In this document: one piece after another, positions 17,089-22,572 of the stretch
Layout of the letters: each line of letters starts with the position of its first letter
Position numbering within the stretch: the first letter of the stretch is position 1
From: an uncultured Oscillibacter sp.
GTDB lineage: Bacteria > Bacillota > Clostridia > Oscillospirales > Oscillospiraceae
Length of the DNA stretch: 23,940 nucleotides
Direction: 5' to 3'
NCBI GenBank assembly: GCA_910585165.1
Contig: CAJUBX010000030.1
Location: 1 to 23,940, forward strand
The notes under the pieces: model-generated
What the model was told of the DNA's origin: nothing
The model's database searches: none
What the model saw: the letters and a program-made list of their open reading frames with translations, nothing else
Made by a program: the position numbers and the translations under genes

Positions 17089-17708
17089 AGCTGAAATACG
17101 ATCCTCTGAACATCGTGGTCTGCGGCATCGGCGGGCAGGGCAACGTGCTGGCCGCCGAGACCCTGGGCAGCGCCATGTGCGACCGGGGCTGCCGGGTGGC
17201 CGTGGGGGAGACCTACGGCGCCAGCCAGCGGGGCGGCTCCGTCATGAGCCATGTCCGGGTCTCCGAAACATGGGACCCCAGCGTGCTGATTCCCGCCGGG
17301 GAGGCCCATATCATCATCGGCTTCGAGCCTCTGGAAACCCTGCGCATCGCCCGGAAGTACGCCGGGGCGGACACGGTGACGGTCTACGACCCCCGGCCCG
17401 TCTACCCCCTGGGCGTTCTCCAGGGCGTGCAGACCTACCCGCCCCTGGAGGAGCTCCAGGCGGAGATTGAACGGCTTTCCACCATGGCCCTGGCCATTCC
17501 GGCGGCGGACATCGCCATGGAGGCCGGGGACTCCCGGGCCGCCAACATCGCCCTGCTGGGCGCGTTCAGCACGCTTCCCGCCGCCCCGCTGAACGGGGAG
17601 GATTTGGAGAAGATTCTGGCCCGGCGCTTTAAGGGCGCTGTGCTGGAGCTGAACCGGCGGGCCTTCGCCATGGGCCGCGAGGCCGCCCGGAAAGGGGGCG
17701 CGGCGTGA
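17085..17708 (+). CDS. iorB: Indolepyruvate:ferredoxin oxidoreductase, beta subunit
   Basis: Smaller subunit of the IorAB complex, corresponding to the gamma (CoA/2-oxoacid) domain of other 2-oxoacid:ferredoxin oxidoreductases. The N-terminal VVCGIGGQGNVLAAE and the YGASQRGGSVMSHVR block are family hallmarks. The 207-residue length is typical. It starts with GTG in the four-base overlap GTGA with the iorA stop, and a GGTGAGG site is found just upstream, so translation is coupled and the subunits are made in parallel. Its own stop overlaps the next start by one base. Confidence 0.94.
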   Translation: MKLKYDPLNIVVCGIGGQGNVLAAETLGSAMCDRGCRVAVGETYGASQRGGSVMSHVRVSETWDPSVLIPAGEAHIIIGFEPLETLRIARKYAGADTVTVYDPRPVYPLGVLQGVQTYPPLEELQAEIERLSTMALAIPAADIAMEAGDSRAANIALLGAFSTLPAAPLNGEDLEKILARRFKGAVLELNRRAFAMGREAARKGGAA

Positions 17709-17965
17709 TGGAAACCATTCAGGCGCGCTTTTACAACCCGGAAACCCGGGAATCCCTGACCCTGGAGCTGCCCCGGGATACCCGTTTTTCCGATCTGACG
17801 GCCATGCTTCAGCAGCGGGGCTTTGCGGACCGCCGGAAGGCGGGCTGGCGCTATCTCTATCAGGAGCACCTGTGCGGCTTGAAGCACCGTCTGGCGGACT
17901 ACGTCCCGGAGGACGCGGAGGAGATCGCTTTGGACCTCTTTGGCTTTTCTCAGGTGCTGGTGTAA
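17708..17965 (+). CDS. Small ubiquitin-like (beta-grasp-like) protein of unknown function
   Basis: The 85-residue product METIQARFYNPETRE... has the order two beta strands, then LELPRDTRFSDLTAMLQQRGF (strand, turn, helix), reminiscent of ubiquitin-like YukD/EsaB-type folds. The pattern resemblance is weak and the fold is a hypothesis. It starts at an ATG overlapping the last base of the iorB stop (TGATG), with GTG at 17705 as an alternative. It lies between iorB and an Fe-S flavoprotein with 16 bases to the next gene, so it is part of the operon. It contains one cysteine and cannot itself hold an Fe-S cluster; an accessory or regulatory role toward the oxidoreductases is possible. Confidence 0.7.
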   Translation: METIQARFYNPETRESLTLELPRDTRFSDLTAMLQQRGFADRRKAGWRYLYQEHLCGLKHRLADYVPEDAEEIALDLFGFSQVLV

Positions 17966-17981
17966 AGGAGGAGGGGGAAAC

Positions 17982-19100
17982 ATGCTAAGTACGATTGCGT
18001 TGGACACCCAGGTCCTCCGCCCCGGCCTCTGCACCGGCTGCGGGGCCTGCCAGGGCCTGTGCCCTTACTGGGGCAGCGTGGACGGGCGGACCGTCTTCTT
18101 CTTCGACTGCGAGCGCCCGGACGGCCGCTGCCAGCGGTTCTGTCCCCGGATGCCCACGGATTTGACCGCCCTGCAAAAAGAGTTCTTTCCTGAGGAAACC
18201 ATTCTCCCGGAGATCGGCCCCTTCCGGGGACTGTATCTGACCCGGGCCGCCGATGAATCCATCCGGGCCGGGGCCCAGCACGGCGGCAGCATGACCGCCC
18301 TGGTGGAGCTGGCCCTGAAAGAGGGCTTCATCGACGCGGCGGTGCTTACCCGCTCCCAGGGCGGTTTAAACCCCGAGGGCGTGCTGGCGGCGACGGAGGA
18401 GGAGGTCCGTTCCTGCTCCGGCAGCAGCTTCCAAGTGCCGCCCACCCTGGCGGTTTTGAACCGGGCCCTGAAAGAGGACCGCTATCACCATCTGGGCGTG
18501 GTGGGCACGCCCTGCAAAACCCTGGCCGTCTATAAGATGAAAGCCAATCCCCTGCCGGAGAGCGGCAGCCACACCGAAAACATCGGCATGGTGTTCGGCC
18601 TTTTCTGCGGCTGGGGCCTGGACTGGGACGGGCTGAACGCCCTGGCGGCGAAGCACGCCGACCCGGCGCGGGTTTCCCACATGGACATCCCCCCCAGCAA
18701 GTACCATTCCCTGGAGCTCCGGGAGACGGGGAACACCGTCTCCGTGAACCTGGACGAGGTGACGCCCCTGGTCCGCTCCGGCTGCCGCTGCTGCGCCGAC
18801 ATGACGGCGGAGTTCGCGGACCTCTCCATCGGCGGCGCGAGAAGCGCGGACGGCTGGGATACGGACAAGGGCTGGAACCAGATCATCGTCCGGTCGGAGA
18901 AGGGACAGCAGCTTTTGGACCTGGCCCGAGAACAGGGCGTTCTGGAGTTTAAGGAGCCCATGGAGGGCGGCCTGGAAAAGCTCAAAAAGGCTTCTCTTGG
19001 CAAAAAGCGCACGGCGGTGCGGAACCTCCGGGCACTCACCGGAAAGGCGGAGGACCTGGGATATCTGAATCCCAGCCGGGAGCTGTTTCAGGACCTGTGA
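17982..19100 (+). CDS. FrhB/FpoF-family Fe-S flavoprotein (coenzyme F420 hydrogenase beta-like)
   Basis: Likely electron-transfer oxidoreductase with FAD and Fe-S clusters; bacteria use this family with ferredoxin rather than F420. The N-terminus has a ferredoxin motif (C17, C20, C23, C27 in CTGCGACQGLC) and then C43, C50 and C54 in CERPDGRCQRFC. The C-terminal FrhB domain shows VGTPCKTLAVYKM, IGMVFGLFCGW and a CRCCADMTAEFADLSIGG block. The ATG at 17982 follows AAAGGAGG by about 9 bases. Length is 372. Being last in the ior operon, it may pass electrons from reduced ferredoxin to another carrier or reduce an unknown substrate; the partner is unknown. Confidence 0.83.
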   Translation: MLSTIALDTQVLRPGLCTGCGACQGLCPYWGSVDGRTVFFFDCERPDGRCQRFCPRMPTDLTALQKEFFPEETILPEIGPFRGLYLTRAADESIRAGAQHGGSMTALVELALKEGFIDAAVLTRSQGGLNPEGVLAATEEEVRSCSGSSFQVPPTLAVLNRALKEDRYHHLGVVGTPCKTLAVYKMKANPLPESGSHTENIGMVFGLFCGWGLDWDGLNALAAKHADPARVSHMDIPPSKYHSLELRETGNTVSVNLDEVTPLVRSGCRCCADMTAEFADLSIGGARSADGWDTDKGWNQIIVRSEKGQQLLDLAREQGVLEFKEPMEGGLEKLKKASLGKKRTAVRNLRALTGKAEDLGYLNPSRELFQDL

Positions 19101-19122
19101 CGCTTTTTGACGCATATAGAAG

Positions 19123-19155
19123 ACGCCCGGCGCGGAGATTCCGCGCCGGGCGTTT
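19123..19155. terminator. Terminator after the ior operon, possibly used from both sides
   Basis: A perfect 13-bp stem ACGCCCGGCGCGG (19123-19135) with its complement (19141-19153) has loop AGATT, followed by TT. The leftward gene ends at 19201, and the reverse strand has TCTTCTATAT after the stem. Confidence 0.75.
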
Positions 19156-19200
19156 CCGTCCGCCCCCTCCCGGAGTGTTCCCCTCGGCCGGGCACTCTTC

Positions 19201-19422
19201 CTAAAGGAGGCTCTCCATAAGGTCCAGAAGGCGGAACGGATCCAGCTGCTTTTTTGTACACAGCCCCGCCAGATGCAGGACAAACCCATAATTGGTGGAT
19301 ATACCGGGCAGAATCATAAGTTCCTCCTCCCGTTCTTCCCCGGCCCGCAGGACCCGGAGCCCAAACGCCCGGCCCCCGCCGGGCGGGCACGCCTCATTTT
19401 CGATCGGCAAATATTGAAACAT
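19201..19422 (-). CDS. Small DUF6514-like protein
   Basis: The 73-residue product has an acidic centre (RAGEEREEELMILPGIST) and ends LAGLCTKKQLDPFRLLDLMESLL. This arrangement, with an early beta pattern, ILPGIST and a C-terminal LDP..LLD..E block, resembles the small DUF6514 proteins I know from Oscillospiraceae; no function is known. The ATG at 19422 has GGAGGAGGTGG 7 bases upstream and overlaps the XRE gene by 29 bases, so the two are co-expressed. Confidence 0.6.
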   Translation of the reverse strand: MFQYLPIENEACPPGGGRAFGLRVLRAGEEREEELMILPGISTNYGFVLHLAGLCTKKQLDPFRLLDLMESLL

Positions 19423-19660
19423 TCAGCCCCACCTCCTCCGCCACTTTTTCCGGCGGCAGCTCCAGAACTGCCAGCAGGCAGATGGTGTCCTTCCAATTCA
19501 GGCTGCTCTCCCCCCGTTCCACACTGTTGATCCATCTCAGGGAGCAGTTCAGGAGCTCAGCGAGTCTTTCCTGCGTCAAATCCCGGCTTTTTCGGGCGTC
19601 GCGGATGATTTTCCCAAAACATTCCCTTTCGGCCTGAGTCGGCATACGTCGCGAAAACAA
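19394..19660 (-). CDS. XRE-family helix-turn-helix regulator
   Basis: The 88-residue protein consists mainly of one Cro/C1-type domain (about 15-72): IRDARKSRDLTQERLAELLNCSLRWINSVERGES holds the recognition helix. It is a probable DNA-binding repressor with no ligand domain. The start is TTG at 19660: AAGGAGG lies 8 bases before it, whereas the in-frame ATG at 19645 would be 23 bases from that site. It overlaps the DUF6514-like gene downstream. Its upstream region has Spo0A-box-like repeats, hinting at control by sporulation onset or growth phase. Confidence 0.85.
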   Translation of the reverse strand: MFSRRMPTQAERECFGKIIRDARKSRDLTQERLAELLNCSLRWINSVERGESSLNWKDTICLLAVLELPPEKVAEEVGLNVSIFADRK

Positions 19661-19707
19661 AACGTCTTCCTCCTTTCAGTCTCTAATAAGGAAGATTATT
19701 CCAAATC

Positions 19708-19767
19708 TGCCGAATCGTCTAGGCCAGCGGCGTGCATATTCCCAAAAAATTGTCGTTTTGTGTCGAA
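19708..19767 (+). promoter_or_regulatory. Spo0A-box-like sites upstream of the XRE gene
   Basis: TGTCGTT (19751-19757) and TGTCGAA (19761-19767) are direct repeats 10 bases apart, the spacing of tandem 0A boxes, and TGCCGAA lies at 19708-19714. The 0A-box core is TGNCGAA. They lie 48-107 bases before the XRE start codon. I found no convincing -35/-10 pair for that gene. Confidence 0.45.
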
Positions 19768-19835
19768 TTGTCTCTAAACATTGGGAATAATGATCATATT
19801 GTTGCTGGCATTTTATACCCTTTTTCCCGGCGGCA

Positions 19836-20040
19836 TGCCGCCTCCTCCGCCAGTGCAACAGCATTTACTTTTAAATATACGGCAGGTAAAATAGGGGTAT
19901 GGGAATAGAAGGATTAAAAGCAGAAATGTTAAGCAAGAAAAGATTGATGTTCAAAGCCGCTCTCGACCCCGCTGTCCTTCTCGATATCCTTTCCTTCCCC
20001 AAAAAGTAAATGCTGTTGCACTGTTGCCGGGCAGGCGGCA
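19836..20040. repeat. Long inverted repeat with perfect 22-bp arms around 129 bp
   Basis: Bases 19851-19872 (beginning CAGTGCAACAGC) are the exact reverse complement of 20002-20023. Outside these, TGCCGCCT at 19836-19843 and AGGCGGCA at 20033-20040 extend the symmetry imperfectly. The 129-bp interior is AT-richer than the neighbourhood and contains a possible rightward promoter (TTTACT 19864-19869, TAAAAT 19887-19892, spacer 17) and, on the other strand, TATATT (19879-19874). The layout fits an invertible segment or a MITE-like element; no recombinase or transposase is in the window. Confidence 0.7.
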
Positions 20041-20113
20041 AATTTGGGCGGGTACCAAACAAATATTTGATAGTTCCGGCCCCCGGGTCTGGACAAATAG
20101 TATAAAAATGGAC

Positions 20114-20142
20114 TTGAAATTTTTGGGATTTCCGGTTATAAT
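20114..20142 (+). promoter_or_regulatory. Near-consensus sigma-A promoter for the KamA leader
   Basis: TTGAAA at 20114-20119, 17-base spacer, TATAAT at 20137-20142. Transcription should begin near 20149, about 220 bases before the kamA-like start codon. Confidence 0.8.
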
Positions 20143-20148
20143 AAATAC

Positions 20149-20338
20149 AATAACATCTGCGGCGCGTTGCTTTCCGCCATTTCGGCGGCGGGCCGCAGCC
20201 CCTGGGAGGACCATTCGGCATTATATGAACACCGTTTAAATCGTCTTATCTGATTTGAGTTTTCTCATTTGAAAAGATTGAAACAACGTTTATGTAAAGC
20301 GCGGGAGCCGGACGGTCAGGGCCGGACCTGCGCTTTTT
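20149..20338 (+). ncRNA. Structured leader RNA ending in a terminator: attenuator or small RNA candidate
   Basis: Between promoter and gene lie about 190 bases with a strong hairpin (CTGCGGC 20157-20163 with GCCGCAG 20192-20198, inner CCGCC/GGCGG), an AT-rich middle (20220-20295) and an intrinsic terminator. It does not match the conserved cores that I know for lysine, SAM-I, T-box or SRP RNAs. It may regulate kamA-like gene expression by premature termination or be an independent small RNA. Confidence 0.5.
20296..20338 (+). terminator. Intrinsic terminator inside the kamA-like leader
   Basis: AAAGCGC (20296-20302) pairs with GCGCTTT (20330-20336), continued by GGG/CCT and CCGG/CCGG pairs with a small internal loop, and is followed by TTTTTATCTTTATCTTTTT. 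It lies 15 bases before the ribosome binding site of the next gene. Confidence 0.75.
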
Positions 20339-20371
20339 ATCTTTATCTTTTTAGAAAGGTGGTGGCAGCGA

Positions 20372-21481
20372 ATGAGCTGGCAGAACGAATTGAGGAATGG
20401 ATACCGGACGGCGGAGGAGCTGGCGCCCATCCTGGGATGGACGCCAGAGGAAACCGCCTGCTATGCCGAGGTCATCCGGCGGTATCCCATGCTGATTCCG
20501 CCCTATTACTTGTCCCTGGTGGACCCCAAGGACCCGGAGGACCCCATTGCCCGGATGTGCGTCCCCTCTTTGACGGAGCTGGAAGACGGAGGGGAGGCGG
20601 ACACCAGCGGCGAGGCGGACAACACCATGGCGGAGGGGCTTCAGCACAAGTACGCCCAGACAGCTCTGCTTCTTTCCACCAACCAATGCGCCATGTACTG
20701 CCGCCACTGCTTCCGCAAGCGGATGGTGGGCCTCACCGACGCGGAGCTGAACAAGCGGGTGGACGAGGCCGCGGCCTATGTGTCCGCCCACAAGGAGATC
20801 AACAATGTGCTGGTCTCCGGCGGAGACGCCTTCATGAACCCCAATCACATTCTGGAGCGCTACCTCCGGGAGCTCACTGCCATTGAACACCTGGACTTCA
20901 TCCGCTTCGGCTCCCGGGTGCCGGTAACTCTGCCGGAGCGTATCTACGGGGACCCGGAGCTTTTGGACCTGTTTGAGGAGTACGGGAAAAAGAAGACCCT
21001 GTGCCTGGTGACCCACTTTAACCACCCCCGGGAGCTGACGGACCAGGCGGCCCGGGCCCTCCGGGCCATGATCAGCCGGGGGGTGCCGGTGCGGAACCAG
21101 ACGGTACTGATGCGGGGCGTCAACGACGACGGGGAGACCCTGGGCAGGCTGCTCTCCGGCCTTGTCCGGCTGGGGGTCATGCCCTACTATATCTTCCAAT
21201 GCCGCCCGGCCGCCGGGGTAAAGGGGCGCTTCCAGGTGCCGCTGCGCGAGGGCGTGAGCATCGTGGACAGCGCCAAGTCCCGGCAGAACGGCCTGGGCAA
21301 GGCGGTGCGCTACGCCATGAGCCACCCCCTGGGAAAGATTGAGATTGTCTGCCAGCTCCCCGGCGGGGAGACGCTGTTCAAGTTCCACCAGAACAAGTAC
21401 CCGCAGGACTGCTCCCGGTCCTTCGCCGTCCGGCTGTCCCCAACGGACACCTGGCTGGACGGGGAGCTGCGGGGCATGTAA
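20372..21481 (+). CDS. KamA-family radical SAM protein, divergent
   Basis: Belongs to the lysine 2,3-aminomutase family by overall sequence: the radical SAM cluster motif is CAMYCRHC (C106, C110, C113), followed by FRKRMVG, VSGGDAF (148-154) and RFGSRVPVTLPERI (178-191). However, the residues that bind lysine and PLP in the Clostridium subterminale enzyme appear to be lost: the Asp in the YIYxCDL motif is R278 (YIFQCRPAAG), and the DAPGGGGK motif is CQLPGGETLFK (327-337). Length 369 is shorter than true aminomutases. The start has GAAAGGTGG 9 bases upstream. It is monocistronic, with its own strong promoter, a leader containing a terminator, and a terminator after it. Its reaction is unknown; SAM cleavage is expected. 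Confidence 0.88.
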   Translation: MSWQNELRNGYRTAEELAPILGWTPEETACYAEVIRRYPMLIPPYYLSLVDPKDPEDPIARMCVPSLTELEDGGEADTSGEADNTMAEGLQHKYAQTALLLSTNQCAMYCRHCFRKRMVGLTDAELNKRVDEAAAYVSAHKEINNVLVSGGDAFMNPNHILERYLRELTAIEHLDFIRFGSRVPVTLPERIYGDPELLDLFEEYGKKKTLCLVTHFNHPRELTDQAARALRAMISRGVPVRNQTVLMRGVNDDGETLGRLLSGLVRLGVMPYYIFQCRPAAGVKGRFQVPLREGVSIVDSAKSRQNGLGKAVRYAMSHPLGKIEIVCQLPGGETLFKFHQNKYPQDCSRSFAVRLSPTDTWLDGELRGM

Positions 21482-21504
21482 GCCCGGCAGGGCAAAAAAA
21501 CAAG

Positions 21505-21538
21505 CAGAAGCGGCGGGCCGGAAGGCCCGCCGCTTCTG
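21505..21538. terminator. Bidirectional terminator between kamA-like gene and LytTR gene
   Basis: A perfect 15-bp stem (21505-21519 with 21524-21538) has a GGAA loop. On the leftward strand it is followed by CTTGTTTTTTT, a strong T-run that suits the LytTR gene; on the rightward strand the tail is weaker. Confidence 0.85.
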
Positions 21539-21578
21539 TTATAAGTATACTGTCCGTATCATAACGGCTTTCTATAAC

Positions 21579-22373
21579 TTATCCGGTGATCCGGCGCTCT
21601 AAATCCGCCTTCACCTGCATGTAGTTGTGGAAGGGGATGGGCAGGGACTCCCCGGTGATCAGCGCCGCCTCATAGCGGCGGACGGACATGACGTAGCGGC
21701 TGTTTACCGTGTAGCAGCGGTGAATGGGGCAGAAGGTCTCCGGCAGCATGGCGTTGACCTCGCTGATGCCGAGGTCGCTTTGGATGACCTTATCCACACA
21801 GTGGAACTCCGCCTTCCGGTTCCGGCTCTGGATGTAAAAGACCATGTCCGGCTGGACAAACAGCGTGGCGCTTCCGCAGGGGACGGCCAGCCGCTTTTTC
21901 GGCGGCACCTCCATCAGTATGTCCCGGACAAACTGGTAGGCCGACATCTCCAGCTTGGGGCCCCCTTCCACCAGGGCAAAGGGGTGGAAAAACTCATAGT
22001 TGGCGTGGAGCAGCACCAGCTTGGTCTCCGTGCCGATGAGCTGGTACAAAAACGTGTAGGAGGCGGTGACGGTGTCCTCGTCCGGGCTGTCCGGGACGCA
22101 GGCCTGCACTTCCCCCATCACCGCCTGGCAGCGGGGCGTGAGGGACAGAGGGGTGTACTCCTCCTGAAAAATCTGATAGGTCTTTGTCCTTCGGGACACG
22201 CCGGCCTCCAGCCGGGAGCGGATGGTGTCGCCGCCGATCAGCACCCTCCCTCCGGTGCCCAGCCACACGCTCTTGGAACACAGGCGGGATAAATAGGGCT
22301 CTAAATTCCCGGCGAAGTAACCGCGGGTAATCTCCCGGGACAGGGCTGCGGTGTCCTCCAGCTTTCCGCCCAT
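21579..22373 (-). CDS. LytTR-family regulator with N-terminal SnoaL-like domain
   Basis: DNA-binding regulator of 264 residues. The C-terminal part (about 160-260) is a LytTR domain: FVQPDMVFYIQSRNRKAEFHCVD, then LPETFCPIHRCYTVNSRYV, where LytTR proteins typically carry F.RIHRSYLVN. The N-terminal part (about 5-150) looks like a SnoaL/NTF2-like ligand pocket (ITRGYFAG, SVWLGTGGRVLIGGDTI), in place of the usual response-regulator receiver. It would therefore sense a small molecule directly rather than a kinase signal; this is inference. The start at 22373 follows GGGAGGGAG. It has its own promoter with a dyad over the -10, suggesting self-control. Confidence 0.85.
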   Translation of the reverse strand: MGGKLEDTAALSREITRGYFAGNLEPYLSRLCSKSVWLGTGGRVLIGGDTIRSRLEAGVSRRTKTYQIFQEEYTPLSLTPRCQAVMGEVQACVPDSPDEDTVTASYTFLYQLIGTETKLVLLHANYEFFHPFALVEGGPKLEMSAYQFVRDILMEVPPKKRLAVPCGSATLFVQPDMVFYIQSRNRKAEFHCVDKVIQSDLGISEVNAMLPETFCPIHRCYTVNSRYVMSVRRYEAALITGESLPIPFHNYMQVKADLERRITG

Positions 22374-22394
22374 GGAACTCCCTCCCCTTTGTGA

Positions 22395-22436
22395 TTATTG
22401 TAACGATATTATACAATAAGCCGCTGAAAAAGGCAA
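22395..22436 (-). promoter_or_regulatory. Promoter of the LytTR gene with overlapping dyad
   Basis: On the leftward strand TTGCCT (22436-22431), spacer 17, TATAAT (22413-22408). TTATTGTA (22395-22402) and TACAATAA (22412-22419) form an 8-bp dyad with 9 bases between, covering the -10 and the start point, so it is a plausible operator. Confidence 0.65.
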
Positions 22437-22517
22437 GGAGAAAAGGTGTTACCTTGAGGTTCGGGCCGAAAATTTATAGGTTCCGCAAAGGACCTAAACG
22501 GTTTTGGAAGCAGAAGA

Positions 22518-22548
22518 GCCGCCCCGCGCCAAGCAGGCGCGGGGCGGC
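22518..22548 (-). terminator. Probable terminator of the pyruvate:ferredoxin oxidoreductase gene
   Basis: A 13-bp GC-only stem (22518-22530 with 22536-22548) has a 5-base loop; on the leftward strand TCTTCTGCTTCC follows, a poor T-run. It lies 25 bases after the stop codon. Confidence 0.6.
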
Positions 22549-22572
22549 CGGGGGCGGCGGAGCGCCCTGCGG

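Noticed and set aside
19871..20221. 116-codon leftward frame across the inverted repeat and kamA promoter
   Set aside because: It overlaps a near-consensus promoter and the repeat, lacks a ribosome binding site and resembles no protein family.
20225..20239. Four-codon leader peptide (MNTV) in the kamA-like leader
   Set aside because: The nearest purine-rich site is about 14 bases away and the codons show no regulatory enrichment, for example no lysine run.
20149..20338. Lysine riboswitch, SAM-I riboswitch, T-box or 6S RNA
   Set aside because: The conserved cores I know for these (such as the T-box GGTGGNACC element) are not present, and the 5' hairpin closes on itself rather than pairing with the 3' end as in 6S RNA.
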